Shown one piece after another: positions 1-9,324 of a stretch of 64,000 nucleotides of DNA (position 1 is its first letter; each line of letters begins with the position of its first letter). The stretch is from the NCBI RefSeq assembly GCF_014649655.1, contig NZ_BMTL01000004.1:287999-351998 (forward strand). Direction: 5' to 3'. This DNA is from Streptomyces humidus. GTDB taxonomy: Bacteria; Actinomycetota; Actinomycetes; Streptomycetales; Streptomycetaceae. Made by a program: the position numbers and the translations under genes. The notes under the pieces are model-generated. The model had not been told where the DNA came from and did no database searches. It worked only from the letters and a program-made list of their open reading frames with translations.

Positions 1-927
1 GTCTCCAGCCAGGCGGACGGGATCCGCAACGGCTTCAAGAGCCGCTTCCCGGACATCGACCTGACGGTGGTCGTCGACTACAGCAAGTTCCACGACGTCC
101 GCGTCGACAACCAGTTCGCGACCGACACCCTGATACCCGACGTCGTACAGCTCCAGACCGTGCAGGACTTCGTGCGCTGGAAGGAGCAGGGTCGCCTGCT
201 CGCCTACAAGCCGGCCGGTTTCTCCAAGCTCTACGCCCCCTTCAGGGACCCGCACGGCGCGTGGGTCGCCGTCCAGGTCAGTGCCTTCAGCTACATGTAC
301 GGTCCCGCCGCGGTCGGCTCCGACATCCCCAGCGGTCCGCTCGACCTGGCCGACGCCCGCTGGAAGGGGAAGATCGCCTCCTCGTACCCGCACGACGACG
401 ACGCGGTCCTCTACCTCTACACCCTCTACGTGGAGAAGTACGGCTGGGACTGGCTCGCTCGACTGGCCACGCAGGACCTTCAGTTCGCCCGCGGCAGCTA
501 CACCCCGAGCGCGGCCGTCACCAGCGGCCAGAAGGCCATCGGCATCGGCGGGTCCGGCGCGCCGCTGTCCACCGGGCCGGTCAAGTGGGTACTGCCCGAG
601 CAGGCGCCGTTCATGTCCTGGGGACAGCGGGCCGCGATCCTCAAGCAGGCCGAGAACCCCACCGCCGCCAAGCTGTACCTGAACTGGCGGCTCTCCCTCG
701 AGCAGCAGAAGGCCGCCACCAACGGCTGGTCCGTCCGCACCGACGTCACCCCGCCGAGCGGGCTGAAGCCCGTCTGGGAGTACCCCAACGGCAACCTCGA
801 CGGCTTCCCTCGCTTCATGGCCGACCGCGCGGCGATCGAGCGCTGGAAGCAGACCTTCGCCCTGTACTTCGGTGAGGTGAAGGGCGACCCCTCACCGGGC
901 TGGCTCGGCCTGCACCCCGGAGCCTGA
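1..927 (+). CDS. ABC transporter extracellular solute-binding protein, 5' end missing
   Basis: The frame is open from base 1, so the N-terminus with its signal peptide lies outside the window; 308 codons remain. The protein reads as a periplasmic-binding-protein-like fold of the iron(III)/polyamine group (family 1 extracellular solute-binding). It starts inside the first lobe (DGIRNGFKSRFPDIDLTVVV), has the hinge-type stretch around VAVQVSAFSYMYG, and ends with the usual C-terminal helices. In such systems the lipid-anchored protein captures a substrate outside the membrane and hands it to a permease and ATPase. No permease or ATPase follows, because the next gene is a tRNA, so the partners are probably upstream. 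The substrate cannot be told from the sequence. Confidence 0.8.
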   Translation, partial: VSSQADGIRNGFKSRFPDIDLTVVVDYSKFHDVRVDNQFATDTLIPDVVQLQTVQDFVRWKEQGRLLAYKPAGFSKLYAPFRDPHGAWVAVQVSAFSYMYGPAAVGSDIPSGPLDLADARWKGKIASSYPHDDDAVLYLYTLYVEKYGWDWLARLATQDLQFARGSYTPSAAVTSGQKAIGIGGSGAPLSTGPVKWVLPEQAPFMSWGQRAAILKQAENPTAAKLYLNWRLSLEQQKAATNGWSVRTDVTPPSGLKPVWEYPNGNLDGFPRFMADRAAIERWKQTFALYFGEVKGDPSPGWLGLHPGA

Positions 928-1129
928 CCGCCGACCGGCGCCGCCCGGCCCCGCACTCCCCGCGCGATGGGCCGGCGGCCCGGCAATTCCGGACCAGGGA
1001 TCTGCTGCAGCGGGCCGGTGGCGCCAACGAGCCGGAACCGAGCCGGCGGACCCCGTGTGGACCATGGCCTCCGTGAAGCGCACGATCCCGGTACGCTGTA
1101 CCCGCTCCGCCCCTGGTGGGCGGGACCGA

Positions 1130-1216
1130 GGTGGGTTGCCCGAGCGGCCTAAGGGAACGGTCTTGAAAACCGTCGTGGCAGCGATGTCACCGTGGGTTCA
1201 AATCCCACACCCACCG
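1130..1216 (+). tRNA. tRNA-Ser (anticodon TGA)
   Basis: An 87-nt class II tRNA. The acceptor strands GGTGGGT and ACCCACC pair exactly. There is a D-arm (TTGCCCGAGCGG...), an anticodon loop CTTGAAA giving TGA, a long variable arm typical of serine tRNAs, and a T-arm GGGTTCAAATCCC. CCA is not encoded in full. A stem-loop follows within 11 nt. Confidence 0.95.
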
Positions 1217-1226
1217 CAGGTGAACG

Positions 1227-1255
1227 GCCCCTGACCTGGGAGAGAGGTCGGGGGC
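1227..1255 (+). terminator. stem-loop terminator after tRNA-Ser
   Basis: GCCCCTGACCT and AGGTCGGGGGC pair with one wobble over a 7-nt loop, followed by TTGTT. It sits 10 nt after the tRNA, as expected for a factor-independent terminator. Confidence 0.75.
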
Positions 1256-1340
1256 TTGTTCATGTCCCGAGTGCTGTGAAGCACTGCGGTTCCCCGTGGG
1301 TTCCCGGGCGGCCGGGCACGCGAGGGGCACGCGTCGCTTG

Positions 1341-1625
1341 TCACTCCTGGGCCCAGTCGAACGGCATGGGGGCGCCTGCCGGGATCACCCACGGGTGGGG
1401 GTACCGGGCCTGACAGCCGGTGCAGCGTGCGACGAACGGTCCTATGTCGGGGTTGGTCAGAACGCTGTAGTGGCCGGACGCCTCGGCGGGGAGCACGTAG
1501 CCGTTCGCTGTCGTCTCCAGACCAGGCCATGCCGGAGAGCACCGGCAGAGCCGTTCCCCTGCGAATGGCGCGCCCTCAGCAGTCTTCGTCGTGCGCTTGA
1601 ACAGGTCGGTGAAGGTCTCACGCAT
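1341..1625 (-). CDS. small Cys-containing hypothetical protein
   Basis: A 94-residue protein starting at an ATG (MRETFTDLFKRT); the reading frame is open further upstream, but that part has no protein-like composition. It has a CRC motif near residue 28 and a CTGC motif near residue 70, followed by an aromatic-rich end (YPHPWVIPAGAPMPFDW). The spaced cysteines suggest metal binding, but I do not recognise the family. It stands alone, convergent with the tRNA-Ser upstream and divergent from the surface-protein gene. Genes placed next to tRNA genes are often imported, but nothing else here marks an element. Confidence 0.5.
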   Translation of the reverse strand: MRETFTDLFKRTTKTAEGAPFAGERLCRCSPAWPGLETTANGYVLPAEASGHYSVLTNPDIGPFVARCTGCQARYPHPWVIPAGAPMPFDWAQE

Positions 1626-2051
1626 GGACACGGCGGACTCGCGTTTCGCAGCGGGTGATCTGGCGGCGCTGAGATTACAGCGCGGTCGGCGGAGCGGCTT
1701 CGGGCGGGAGCCGCCCTGGGGCGAGTGATCATGGCCCGCAAGTTTCCGGCCGGTAGGTCGCGGGTGTCGAGTCCAGCGAGAAGCAGGAGGCCGTGCTGCC
1801 GGCGCCGGGATGGCCGGCCGGCCGGGGCGGACGGCCGGAGGGCTACTGCCACCGGCAGGTGAACCGGGCTTGCTTGACCGTTTATTGACGGGTGCACAGG
1901 TGATCATTGCCGTCTGTTCACCCCGCCTTGGTCTGCGGCGATGTGTGTTTGACGGAGAACTTCAAGGGGTCCTGAGGGCTCGTCCGGCCGTGTCGTCGGC
2001 CGGTGTTCCCGGGACCCGTTCCGTCGCATCCTGATCGACTCAAGGACAAGT
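1626..2051. other. intergenic region, no gene recognised
   Basis: About 425 bases between the small minus-strand gene and the sortase-anchored protein. Frames here give arginine- and alanine-rich translations without recognisable domains. The right part presumably holds the promoter of the downstream surface-protein gene. An AAGGA ribosome site lies just before position 2052. Confidence 0.5.
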
Positions 2052-2768
2052 GTGTCTCGTTCAACCCGCGCCGCCACGGCGGTCCGCGTCATGGGCACGT
2101 TCGCGGCTTCGGCCGCGCTCGCCGTCGGCGCCGCCTCCACGGCACTCGCGAGCAGCATCGGCGACTTCTCCGCGGCCGCCGTCTGCGGTCCGCACGGCAG
2201 CGGCGTCATCCGCGTCACAGACAAGGATGCCTCCGGCACGCCCGCCACCGTCTCCCTGTTCCTCCAGCTGAACCAGCCCATCAACAATCTGCGCCTCATC
2301 GACACCAAGAGGATCGAGCACCCGACCGCGCGGGGCGTCACCGTCGATCTCATTCCCCTGGACTGGTACGCCGGCGAAACGTTCCAGGTTCACGTCAAGG
2401 CAGCCGACCAGGTCGACGACGACATCGAGCCTCTGGTCGTCGTCCAGGACGAGTCCTGCGCGACCGTCGGCCCGTCGGCGTCGGCGTCCACCGCGCCGTC
2501 CGGGCGACCGTCGGCGTCGTCTTCTCCGTCGCCGTCCTCGGCCTCCGTTCCGCCGTCCTCTCCGCCGTCCTCCGTGCCGTCCGGCGCTTCGGCCGCTCCG
2601 GTGCAGGGCGGCAGCGGTCCGTCGCCCGCGGGCGGTGGCACCGACCTTGCCGAGACCGGGGCGAACAGCGGTACTCCGGTGGTCGCCGGTGTCGCCGCCG
2701 CGCTGGTTGTCGTCGGTGGCGGCACCGTCCTCGCGGTGCGCCGTCGCAGGGTGCCGCGCTCCCACTGA
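2052..2768 (+). CDS. secreted LAETG-anchored surface protein
   Basis: A 238-residue protein with a GTG start behind AAGGA. Residues 1-33 form a signal peptide (basic MSRSTRAATAVR, a hydrophobic alanine run, cleavage near ALAS). A folded domain of about 100 residues follows, with two cysteines (AAVCGPHG, DESCAT). Next is a Ser/Pro-rich spacer of about 60 residues that can span the cell wall. The C-terminus carries LAETG, a hydrophobic helix and an RRRR tail. LAxTG is the recognition motif of actinobacterial class E sortases, so the protein should be linked covalently to peptidoglycan. No sortase gene is adjacent. The function of the exposed domain is unknown. Confidence 0.85.
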   Translation: MSRSTRAATAVRVMGTFAASAALAVGAASTALASSIGDFSAAAVCGPHGSGVIRVTDKDASGTPATVSLFLQLNQPINNLRLIDTKRIEHPTARGVTVDLIPLDWYAGETFQVHVKAADQVDDDIEPLVVVQDESCATVGPSASASTAPSGRPSASSSPSPSSASVPPSSPPSSVPSGASAAPVQGGSGPSPAGGGTDLAETGANSGTPVVAGVAAALVVVGGGTVLAVRRRRVPRSH

Positions 2769-2851
2769 CGGCGGGCCCGCGCTCACGCCGGCGTCGGACC
2801 CGGCGTCCGGACCCTGAGCCGCATCCGGCTCAGGGGCGGGTCCGGCGCGCG

Positions 2852-3766
2852 TCAGTTCTGGGTGCCCGGGGTGTCACGGGTCGGGCGATGCGTGGTCATG
2901 CGTGCCGCCGACGCGATCGTGCCCCGAGCCTCTCTCGACGGCAGGCCCGTTCTCAGGGCGGCGGCGATCAGGTCAGCGGTCAGCTCGGGGCCGATGCCGT
3001 CCTCGTACGCCCGGCAGGCCGCCCAGAACAGCCGTGTGTTGCGCTGCCCTTCATGGGCGGCCAGGACGAACTGGACCAGCCCGCGGCCGTGCGCGCCGCC
3101 CGCCGTCGGGCCGGTTGCGCCGGAGCGGGACGGCCGCGGCGGCAGCAGCAGGCGAAGCAGGGCGCGCGGGCAGGGCGCGGGGGCGAGGTGCGCGGTCCCG
3201 GGGGCGGTGGCGTAGGCGCCGTGGACGGTGCGGGAGCCGGGGCCGACCAGGTACCCGCCGGCGCCCCGGATGTCGATGCCGGGGGCGAGACGGCCCGCCG
3301 AGTTGGGGACGACGACGTCCGGCGGCCCGGTGAGCCACAGGTGCCTGCCGCCGGACGGGGTGAGGACGATGATCGTGGGCGGGATGGTGAACCGGTGGCG
3401 CAGGGCGAGGGCGTGCAGCGCGGCCGCGGAGTCCGTGTCCGACTTGGTGTCCAGGTCGACGCCGACGAGGTGGTGCGGGGGCAGGCCGCAGGCGATGCCG
3501 TAGCCGGTGGCCCAGGGCGCGGCGGCGAACAGTTCGCGGATGCGGGCCGGGTCGGTCGAGGCGTCGTGGACGCCGTGGCCGAAGAGGCCGCACTCGCCGT
3601 GGCACGGCGGCCCGGCCGGGGCGGGAGCGTCGCGGTGGGGGGAGCGCAGGGCCGGGAGTTTCGTCCGGGACAGGGGTATGACGGCCAGGCCGCGTTCGGC
3701 GGCCGAGAGCGCGTGGGCGAGGGCCAGGGTGGCGGCCTGCCGGGGGTACCGGTCGGTGGTGGCCAT
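2852..3766 (-). CDS. bifunctional primase/polymerase-domain (prim-pol) protein
   Basis: A 304-residue protein starting at ATG 3766 (MATTDRYPRQ). The whole length matches the archaeo-eukaryotic prim-pol N-terminal domain found in plasmid and phage replication proteins. An early helix with GLAVIPLSR is followed by the acidic pair in VGVDLDTKSD (metal ligands) and by SGGRHLWL, which supplies the conserved His. GAGGYLVGPGS closes the fold. No helicase domain is attached, as is common for the small Streptomyces chromosomal copies. It is divergent from the hydratase operon and shares its 190-bp promoter region. A role in replication restart or as an element remnant is possible; neither is shown by the sequence. 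Confidence 0.75.
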   Translation of the reverse strand: MATTDRYPRQAATLALAHALSAAERGLAVIPLSRTKLPALRSPHRDAPAPAGPPCHGECGLFGHGVHDASTDPARIRELFAAAPWATGYGIACGLPPHHLVGVDLDTKSDTDSAAALHALALRHRFTIPPTIIVLTPSGGRHLWLTGPPDVVVPNSAGRLAPGIDIRGAGGYLVGPGSRTVHGAYATAPGTAHLAPAPCPRALLRLLLPPRPSRSGATGPTAGGAHGRGLVQFVLAAHEGQRNTRLFWAACRAYEDGIGPELTADLIAAALRTGLPSREARGTIASAARMTTHRPTRDTPGTQN

Positions 3767-3902
3767 GACATCAGTGTCGTACTTGTGTTCGATGAAGGAA
3801 AGGGGGCGGTCGGCTGCGCGCCCGGGGCGGCGCTTCTGTGCCGCCCCGGGCGCGGGCGGTGTTTCTGTGCGGCCGCGCAGACGTTCCCGTGCGGCGACGA
3901 CC

Positions 3903-3938
3903 TTGACAGGCGACCGTTTCTGACGGACAGTCAGAAAC
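3903..3938 (+). promoter_or_regulatory. promoter with perfect operator palindrome
   Basis: TTGACA at 3903-3908 is a good -35 box. Overlapping the expected -10 region is a perfect inverted repeat, GTTTCTGAC-ggaca-GTCAGAAAC (3916-3938, 9-bp arms, 5-bp spacer). This is the size and symmetry of TetR-family operators. It lies 21 bp before the start of the hydratase operon, so a bound repressor would block it. No cognate regulator is adjacent. Confidence 0.65.
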
Positions 3939-3959
3939 TGTCTTGGAAGGAGTGCGGCC

Positions 3960-5003
3960 GTGGACGACGACCAGCTCCACCTGCGGCTCAAGGCCTACGA
4001 GGGCCGTCCCGCCGCGGTCGCCGGCGTGGGCCGGGATCCCGTCAACGCGCCCATGATCCGGCACTGGTGCGAGGCGATGGGCGACGTCAACCCGGCGTAC
4101 ACCGGCCCCGGCGCGATCGCCCCGCCCACCATGCTCCAGGCGTGGATCATGGGCGGCCTGAGCGGCCACGAGGGACGGGCACAGGCCTACGACGAGCTGC
4201 TGGCCCTCCTCGACGAGGCGGGTTGCACCGCGGTGGTCGCCACCGACTGCGAGCAGGAGTACGTGCGCCCGCTGCGCCCCGGGGACGAGGTCGCCTTCGA
4301 CACGGTGATCGAGTCGGTCTCGCGGCGCAAGACGACCAGGCTCGGCGCCGGATACTTCGTGACGACACGGACCGAGGTCCGCGTGGGCGGGGCGCTCGTC
4401 GGCACCCACCGTTTCCGCATCCTCAAGTACGCGCCCGCCGCCGCACGGGAGCCGGAACCCGGGACGACGGCGAAGACGAAGACGACGGCGAAGACGAAGA
4501 CGACGGCGGTCAAGCCGGCGGCACCGGCACCGGCACCGGCAACAGCGTCGGCAGCGGCACCGGCACCAGCGTCGGCGCCGGCACCGGCGAAGCAGTCGGA
4601 GCTTCGGCCGCGTCCCGTCGTCAACCGCGACAACGCCGGCTTCTGGGCGGGAGTGCGCGACCACCGCTTCCTCATCCAGCGCTGCGCCGCCTGCCGCACC
4701 CTGCGTTTCCCCTGGCTGCCCGGCTGCAACGCCTGCGGTTCCGCGGAGTGGGACACCGTCGAGGCGGGTGGCGAGGGCACTGTCTTCTCGTACGTCGTGA
4801 TGCACCATCCGCCCTTCCCGGCGTTCTCCCCGCCCTATGCGGTGGGGCTGATCGAACTCGCCGAGGGCGTCCGCGTGATCAGCGACGTCGTCGACGTGCC
4901 CTACGACAAGGTGCGCATCGGGATGCCGGTGGCGCTGGAGTTCCGGGTCTTCGACGACGAGCTGACACTGCCCGTGTTCCGCGCGAGGGAGGGGGCCGCG
5001 TGA
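3960..5003 (+). CDS. MaoC-like/DUF35 fusion (ChsH2-type hydratase and aldolase partner)
   Basis: A 347-residue protein, GTG start behind GGAAGGAG. Residues 1-160 are a MaoC-like hot-dog domain (RHWCEAMGDVNPAYTG, then IAPPTMLQAWIMGG). Residues 165-215 are a Lys/Thr- then Ala/Pro-rich linker encoded by short DNA repeats. Residues 220-347 are a DUF35 domain with zinc-ribbon cysteines (CAACRTLRFPWLPGCNACG) and an OB-fold. In mycobacteria ChsH2 pairs with ChsH1 to hydrate steroid side-chain enoyl-CoA, while its DUF35 part docks the aldolase Ltp2. The same three-gene order follows here with 4-bp overlaps, which strongly supports that complex. The substrate could be a steroid side chain or another branched acyl-CoA. 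Confidence 0.85.
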   Translation: MDDDQLHLRLKAYEGRPAAVAGVGRDPVNAPMIRHWCEAMGDVNPAYTGPGAIAPPTMLQAWIMGGLSGHEGRAQAYDELLALLDEAGCTAVVATDCEQEYVRPLRPGDEVAFDTVIESVSRRKTTRLGAGYFVTTRTEVRVGGALVGTHRFRILKYAPAAAREPEPGTTAKTKTTAKTKTTAVKPAAPAPAPATASAAAPAPASAPAPAKQSELRPRPVVNRDNAGFWAGVRDHRFLIQRCAACRTLRFPWLPGCNACGSAEWDTVEAGGEGTVFSYVVMHHPPFPAFSPPYAVGLIELAEGVRVISDVVDVPYDKVRIGMPVALEFRVFDDELTLPVFRAREGAA

Positions 5004-5035
5004 ACGTTCCGCGTGAGGGAGGGGGCCGGGTGGAG
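4976..5035 (+). repeat. 30-bp tandem duplication across a gene junction
   Basis: Two adjacent 30-bp units (4976-5005 and 5006-5035) share GTTCCGCG, GAGGGAGGGGGCCG and a GTG. The first contains the stop of the ChsH2-like gene and the GTG at 5000; the second contains an equivalent GTG at 5030. The duplication therefore gives the next gene two possible starts, each behind a purine-rich GAGGGAGGGG. Confidence 0.8.
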
Positions 5036-5425
5036 GCCGGCGACGAGCTGCCGCCGCTGGAGATCGCGGTCACCCGGACCCTGATCGTCGCCGGAGCCGT
5101 CGCCTCGCGCGACTACCAGGACGTCCACCACGACCCCGAGGCCGCCCGGCGCAAAGGGTCACCCGACATCTTCATGAACATCCTCACCACCAACGGCCTG
5201 GTCGGCCGCTACCTCACCGGCTGCTTCGGCCCCGCGGCGGTGCTCCGCAAGGTCGCCATCCGGCTCGGTACGCCCAACTACCCGGGGGACACCATGGTGT
5301 TGAGGGGCCGGGTCGAGGAGGTCGACGGCGACACGGCCGTGGTGCGGGTCACCGGGGACAACGGTGTGGGCCGGCACGTCACGGGGACGGTCACGCTCAC
5401 TCTCCCCCGGGAGCCCGGCGCGTGA
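5000..5425 (+). CDS. MaoC-like dehydratase (ChsH1-type subunit)
   Basis: A 141-residue single hot-dog domain protein. The start at GTG 5000 overlaps the previous stop (GTGA); a second GTG at 5030 would give 131 residues and may be the original start. SRDYQDVHHDPEAARRKG is the hydratase catalytic motif, with Asp and His in the usual DxxxxHxD arrangement; DIFMNILTTNGLVGRYLTG follows. In the mycobacterial pair the catalytic residues are in ChsH1 while ChsH2 has lost them, so this subunit probably carries the enoyl-CoA hydratase activity. It overlaps the aldolase gene by 4 bp. Confidence 0.85.
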   Translation: MNVPREGGGRVEAGDELPPLEIAVTRTLIVAGAVASRDYQDVHHDPEAARRKGSPDIFMNILTTNGLVGRYLTGCFGPAAVLRKVAIRLGTPNYPGDTMVLRGRVEEVDGDTAVVRVTGDNGVGRHVTGTVTLTLPREPGA

Positions 5426-6591
5426 GCGGGCGCGGGCGGGACCTTCTCGGCGGCCGGGCCGCGATCGTCGGGATCGGGGCCACGGAGTTCTCCAAGGACT
5501 CGGGCCGAAGCGAGCTGCGGCTGGCGGCGGAGGCGGTGCGGGCGGCCCTGGCCGACGCGGGCCTCACACCCGCCGACGTGGACGGCCTGGTGACCTTCAC
5601 GATGGACACCAGCCCGGAGATCACCGTGGCGCAGGCTTGCGGCATGGGTGAGCTGTCCTTCTTCTCCCGGGTCCACTACGGCGGCGGGGCGGCCTGCGCG
5701 ACGGTGCAGCAGGCGGCGCTCGCCGTGGCGACGGGCGTGGCCGAGGTCGTCGTCTGCTATCGCGCCTTCAACGAGCGTTCGGGGCGCCGTTTCGGGTCGG
5801 GCGTGCGGCATCGGGAACCGTCCGCGGAGGGGGCGGCGCTCGGCTGGTCGCTGCCGTTCGGGCTGCTCACGCCCGCCTCCTGGGTGGCGATGGCGGCGCA
5901 GCGGTACCTGTACGCCTACGGGCTGAGCGCGGAGGAGGCCTTCGGACCCGTCGCCGTCACCGCCCGGCGGCATGCGGCGACGAACCCGGCGGCGTACTTC
6001 CACGGCCGTCCGATCACGCTCGCCGACCACGCGGCCTCGCGCTGGATCGCCGAGCCGCTCCGGCTGCTGGACTGCTGTCAGGAGACGGACGGCGGTCAGG
6101 CGCTGGTCGTCACCACACTGGAGCGGGCTCGCGACCTGCCGCGGCCGCCCGCCGTGATCGCGGCGGCGGCGCAGGGCGCGGGCCGGGCCCAGGAACAGAT
6201 GACCAGCTTCTACCGGGACGACCTGACGGGACTGCCGGAGACGTCCGTGGTCGCCCGTCGACTGTGGCGCGGCTCAGGGCTGTCGCCGGCCGACATCGAC
6301 GTGGGCATCCTGTACGACCACTTCACGCCGTTCGTGCTGATGCAGCTGGAGGAGTTCGGCTTCTGCGCCCCCGGCGAGGCGGCGGCCTTCGCGGCGGAGG
6401 ACCGGCTGCCGCTCAACACCCACGGCGGTCAGCTCGGGGAGGCGTACCTGCACGGGATGAACGGCATCGCGGAGGCCGTACGACAGCTGCGCGGCACCTC
6501 CGTGAACCAGCTGCCGGGGGCCGCTCGGGCCCTGGTGACGGCGGGAACCGGGGTGCCTACGTCGGGCCTGATCCTCGCCTCGGACGGCTGA
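5422..6591 (+). CDS. thiolase-fold aldolase (Ltp2/SCP-X-like)
   Basis: A 389-residue protein with a thiolase fold, GTG start overlapping the previous gene. AAIVGIGATEFSKDSGR is the N-terminal signature of lipid-transfer-protein-like thiolases. The normal thiolase nucleophile region reads GGGAACATVQQA. The C-terminal half has ILYDHFTPFVLMQLEEFG, NTHGGQLGEAYLHGMNG and a final GTGVPTSGLIL. In Ltp2 enzymes tyrosines of the YDHFTP and GEAYLHG motifs act in retro-aldol cleavage of a beta-hydroxyacyl-CoA, releasing propionyl-CoA from steroid side chains. Both tyrosines are present. Position after ChsH2/ChsH1-like genes supports a bound aldolase-hydratase complex. Confidence 0.85.
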   Translation: MSGRGRDLLGGRAAIVGIGATEFSKDSGRSELRLAAEAVRAALADAGLTPADVDGLVTFTMDTSPEITVAQACGMGELSFFSRVHYGGGAACATVQQAALAVATGVAEVVVCYRAFNERSGRRFGSGVRHREPSAEGAALGWSLPFGLLTPASWVAMAAQRYLYAYGLSAEEAFGPVAVTARRHAATNPAAYFHGRPITLADHAASRWIAEPLRLLDCCQETDGGQALVVTTLERARDLPRPPAVIAAAAQGAGRAQEQMTSFYRDDLTGLPETSVVARRLWRGSGLSPADIDVGILYDHFTPFVLMQLEEFGFCAPGEAAAFAAEDRLPLNTHGGQLGEAYLHGMNGIAEAVRQLRGTSVNQLPGAARALVTAGTGVPTSGLILASDG

Positions 6592-6731
6592 GCGGCGGGG
6601 CGCACGCCCGGGATTCCCGCCGGGTCGACGGCCTGCCGCCCCCAAGTCCGGGGGCCTGGAAGGGAGGGCCGGGGGCCGGGAGCCGGGGCATTCGGCAGTG
6701 CCAGGGATCGCCGCGGTCCGGGTGCCCGCCC

Positions 6732-6836
6732 CCAGGACCACCGGCCGCCCGCAGCACCACCGGCCGTCCCCAGGACCACCGGCCGTCCCACGGGGCCAAG
6801 GGGCATCGGCGGGACCAGCGGCCGTCCCGCAGGACC
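6732..6836. repeat. imperfect ~20-bp tandem repeats
   Basis: Four to five degenerate copies of a unit close to CAGGACCACCGGCCGTCCC lie in the 386-bp gap between the aldolase gene and the sigma factor gene. The last copies are more diverged. No conserved frame runs through them, so they look non-coding. They precede the sigma-factor promoter region. Confidence 0.6.
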
Positions 6837-6977
6837 TAGGGTCATCCCGCAGTGGTCGGCGGCTTCTCGTCCACCTTCAGTAGGTGGGGCCTGCACCACC
6901 CCTACAACCTGAGACGGACCCGCCTTAGGGACCTGCGGGCGATCCGCGCGGCCGGGGGGCGAACCTAGCGTGGAGCC

Positions 6978-7526
6978 ATGACCACACCCGTGTGCACCAG
7001 CGCTTCGAACGGCATGACGCGGCCTTCACCGTACCCGTCGTTCGCGTCGTACGTCAGGGCCCGGCAGCCGGTGCTGCTGCGCACCGCCAGGTCGCTGACC
7101 GCGAACCCGAGCGATGCGGAGGACCTGCTGCAGTCCGCGCTCACGAAGACGTACGTCGCGTGGGAGCGGATCGAGGACCACCGGGCGCTGGACGGCTACG
7201 TCCGCCGGGCCCTGCTGAACACGCGCACGTCGCAGTGGCGCAAGCGCAAGGTCGACGAGTTCATGTGCGAGGAGCTGCCGGAGCCGGATCCGGTCGGCGG
7301 CTGCGACGACCCGGCCGAGCGGCAGGCGCTGCACGACGCCATGTGGCGGGCGATCATGAAGCTGCCCGCGCGGCAGCGGGCGATGGTCGTCCTCAGGTAC
7401 TACGAGGACCTCAGTGAGGCGCAGACGGCCGAAGTGCTCGACGTGTCCGTGGGCACGGTGAAGTCGGCGGTGTCACGGGCCCTGGGCAAGCTCCGTGAGG
7501 ACCCTGAACTGGGACTTGTCCGGTAG
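6978..7526 (+). CDS. SigE-family ECF RNA polymerase sigma factor
   Basis: A 182-residue protein starting at ATG behind GGAG. Region 2 is at about residues 22-90 (FASYVRARQPVLLRTARSL, NPSDAEDLLQSALTKTYVAW). Region 4 is at about residues 115-175 (LPARQRAMVVLRYYEDLSEAQ, VSVGTVKSAVSRALGKLRED, the helix-turn-helix for the -35 box). The length is normal for the Actinobacterial SigE-like ECF group, which often lacks a classical membrane anti-sigma gene. None is adjacent here. It is monocistronic, with the acyl-CoA ligase 140 bp downstream under its own promoter. Target genes are unknown. Confidence 0.9.
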   Translation: MTTPVCTSASNGMTRPSPYPSFASYVRARQPVLLRTARSLTANPSDAEDLLQSALTKTYVAWERIEDHRALDGYVRRALLNTRTSQWRKRKVDEFMCEELPEPDPVGGCDDPAERQALHDAMWRAIMKLPARQRAMVVLRYYEDLSEAQTAEVLDVSVGTVKSAVSRALGKLREDPELGLVR

Positions 7527-7589
7527 CGCGCCGTCCCGATGTGCTGACCTGGGCTTTGTCGTGACGTGATCGATCATCGTCAGCTAGTG

Positions 7590-7607
7590 ACATACCGAGT
7601 GGTATGT
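7590..7607 (+). promoter_or_regulatory. operator-like palindrome upstream of acyl-CoA ligase
   Basis: ACATACC-gagt-GGTATGT is a perfect inverted repeat with 7-bp arms, 61 bp before the ligase start. Its size fits a TetR- or GntR-type dimer site. Fatty-acid ligases in Streptomyces are commonly acyl-CoA-responsive, but the regulator is not in the window. Confidence 0.55.
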
Positions 7608-7668
7608 GCGCAGAATCAGCGCAACGATTACCACCGCGTAGGCAATGTTGCCGCCCTGGGAGGACGCC

Positions 7669-9324
<1,656 letters not shown>

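Noticed and set aside
2003..5425. A 1140-codon plus-strand open frame overlapping the surface protein, prim-pol and ChsH2-like genes
   Set aside because: Its translation is Arg/Gly/Ala-rich without domains until the last 140 codons, which are the MaoC gene. It is a by-product of high GC and few stops.
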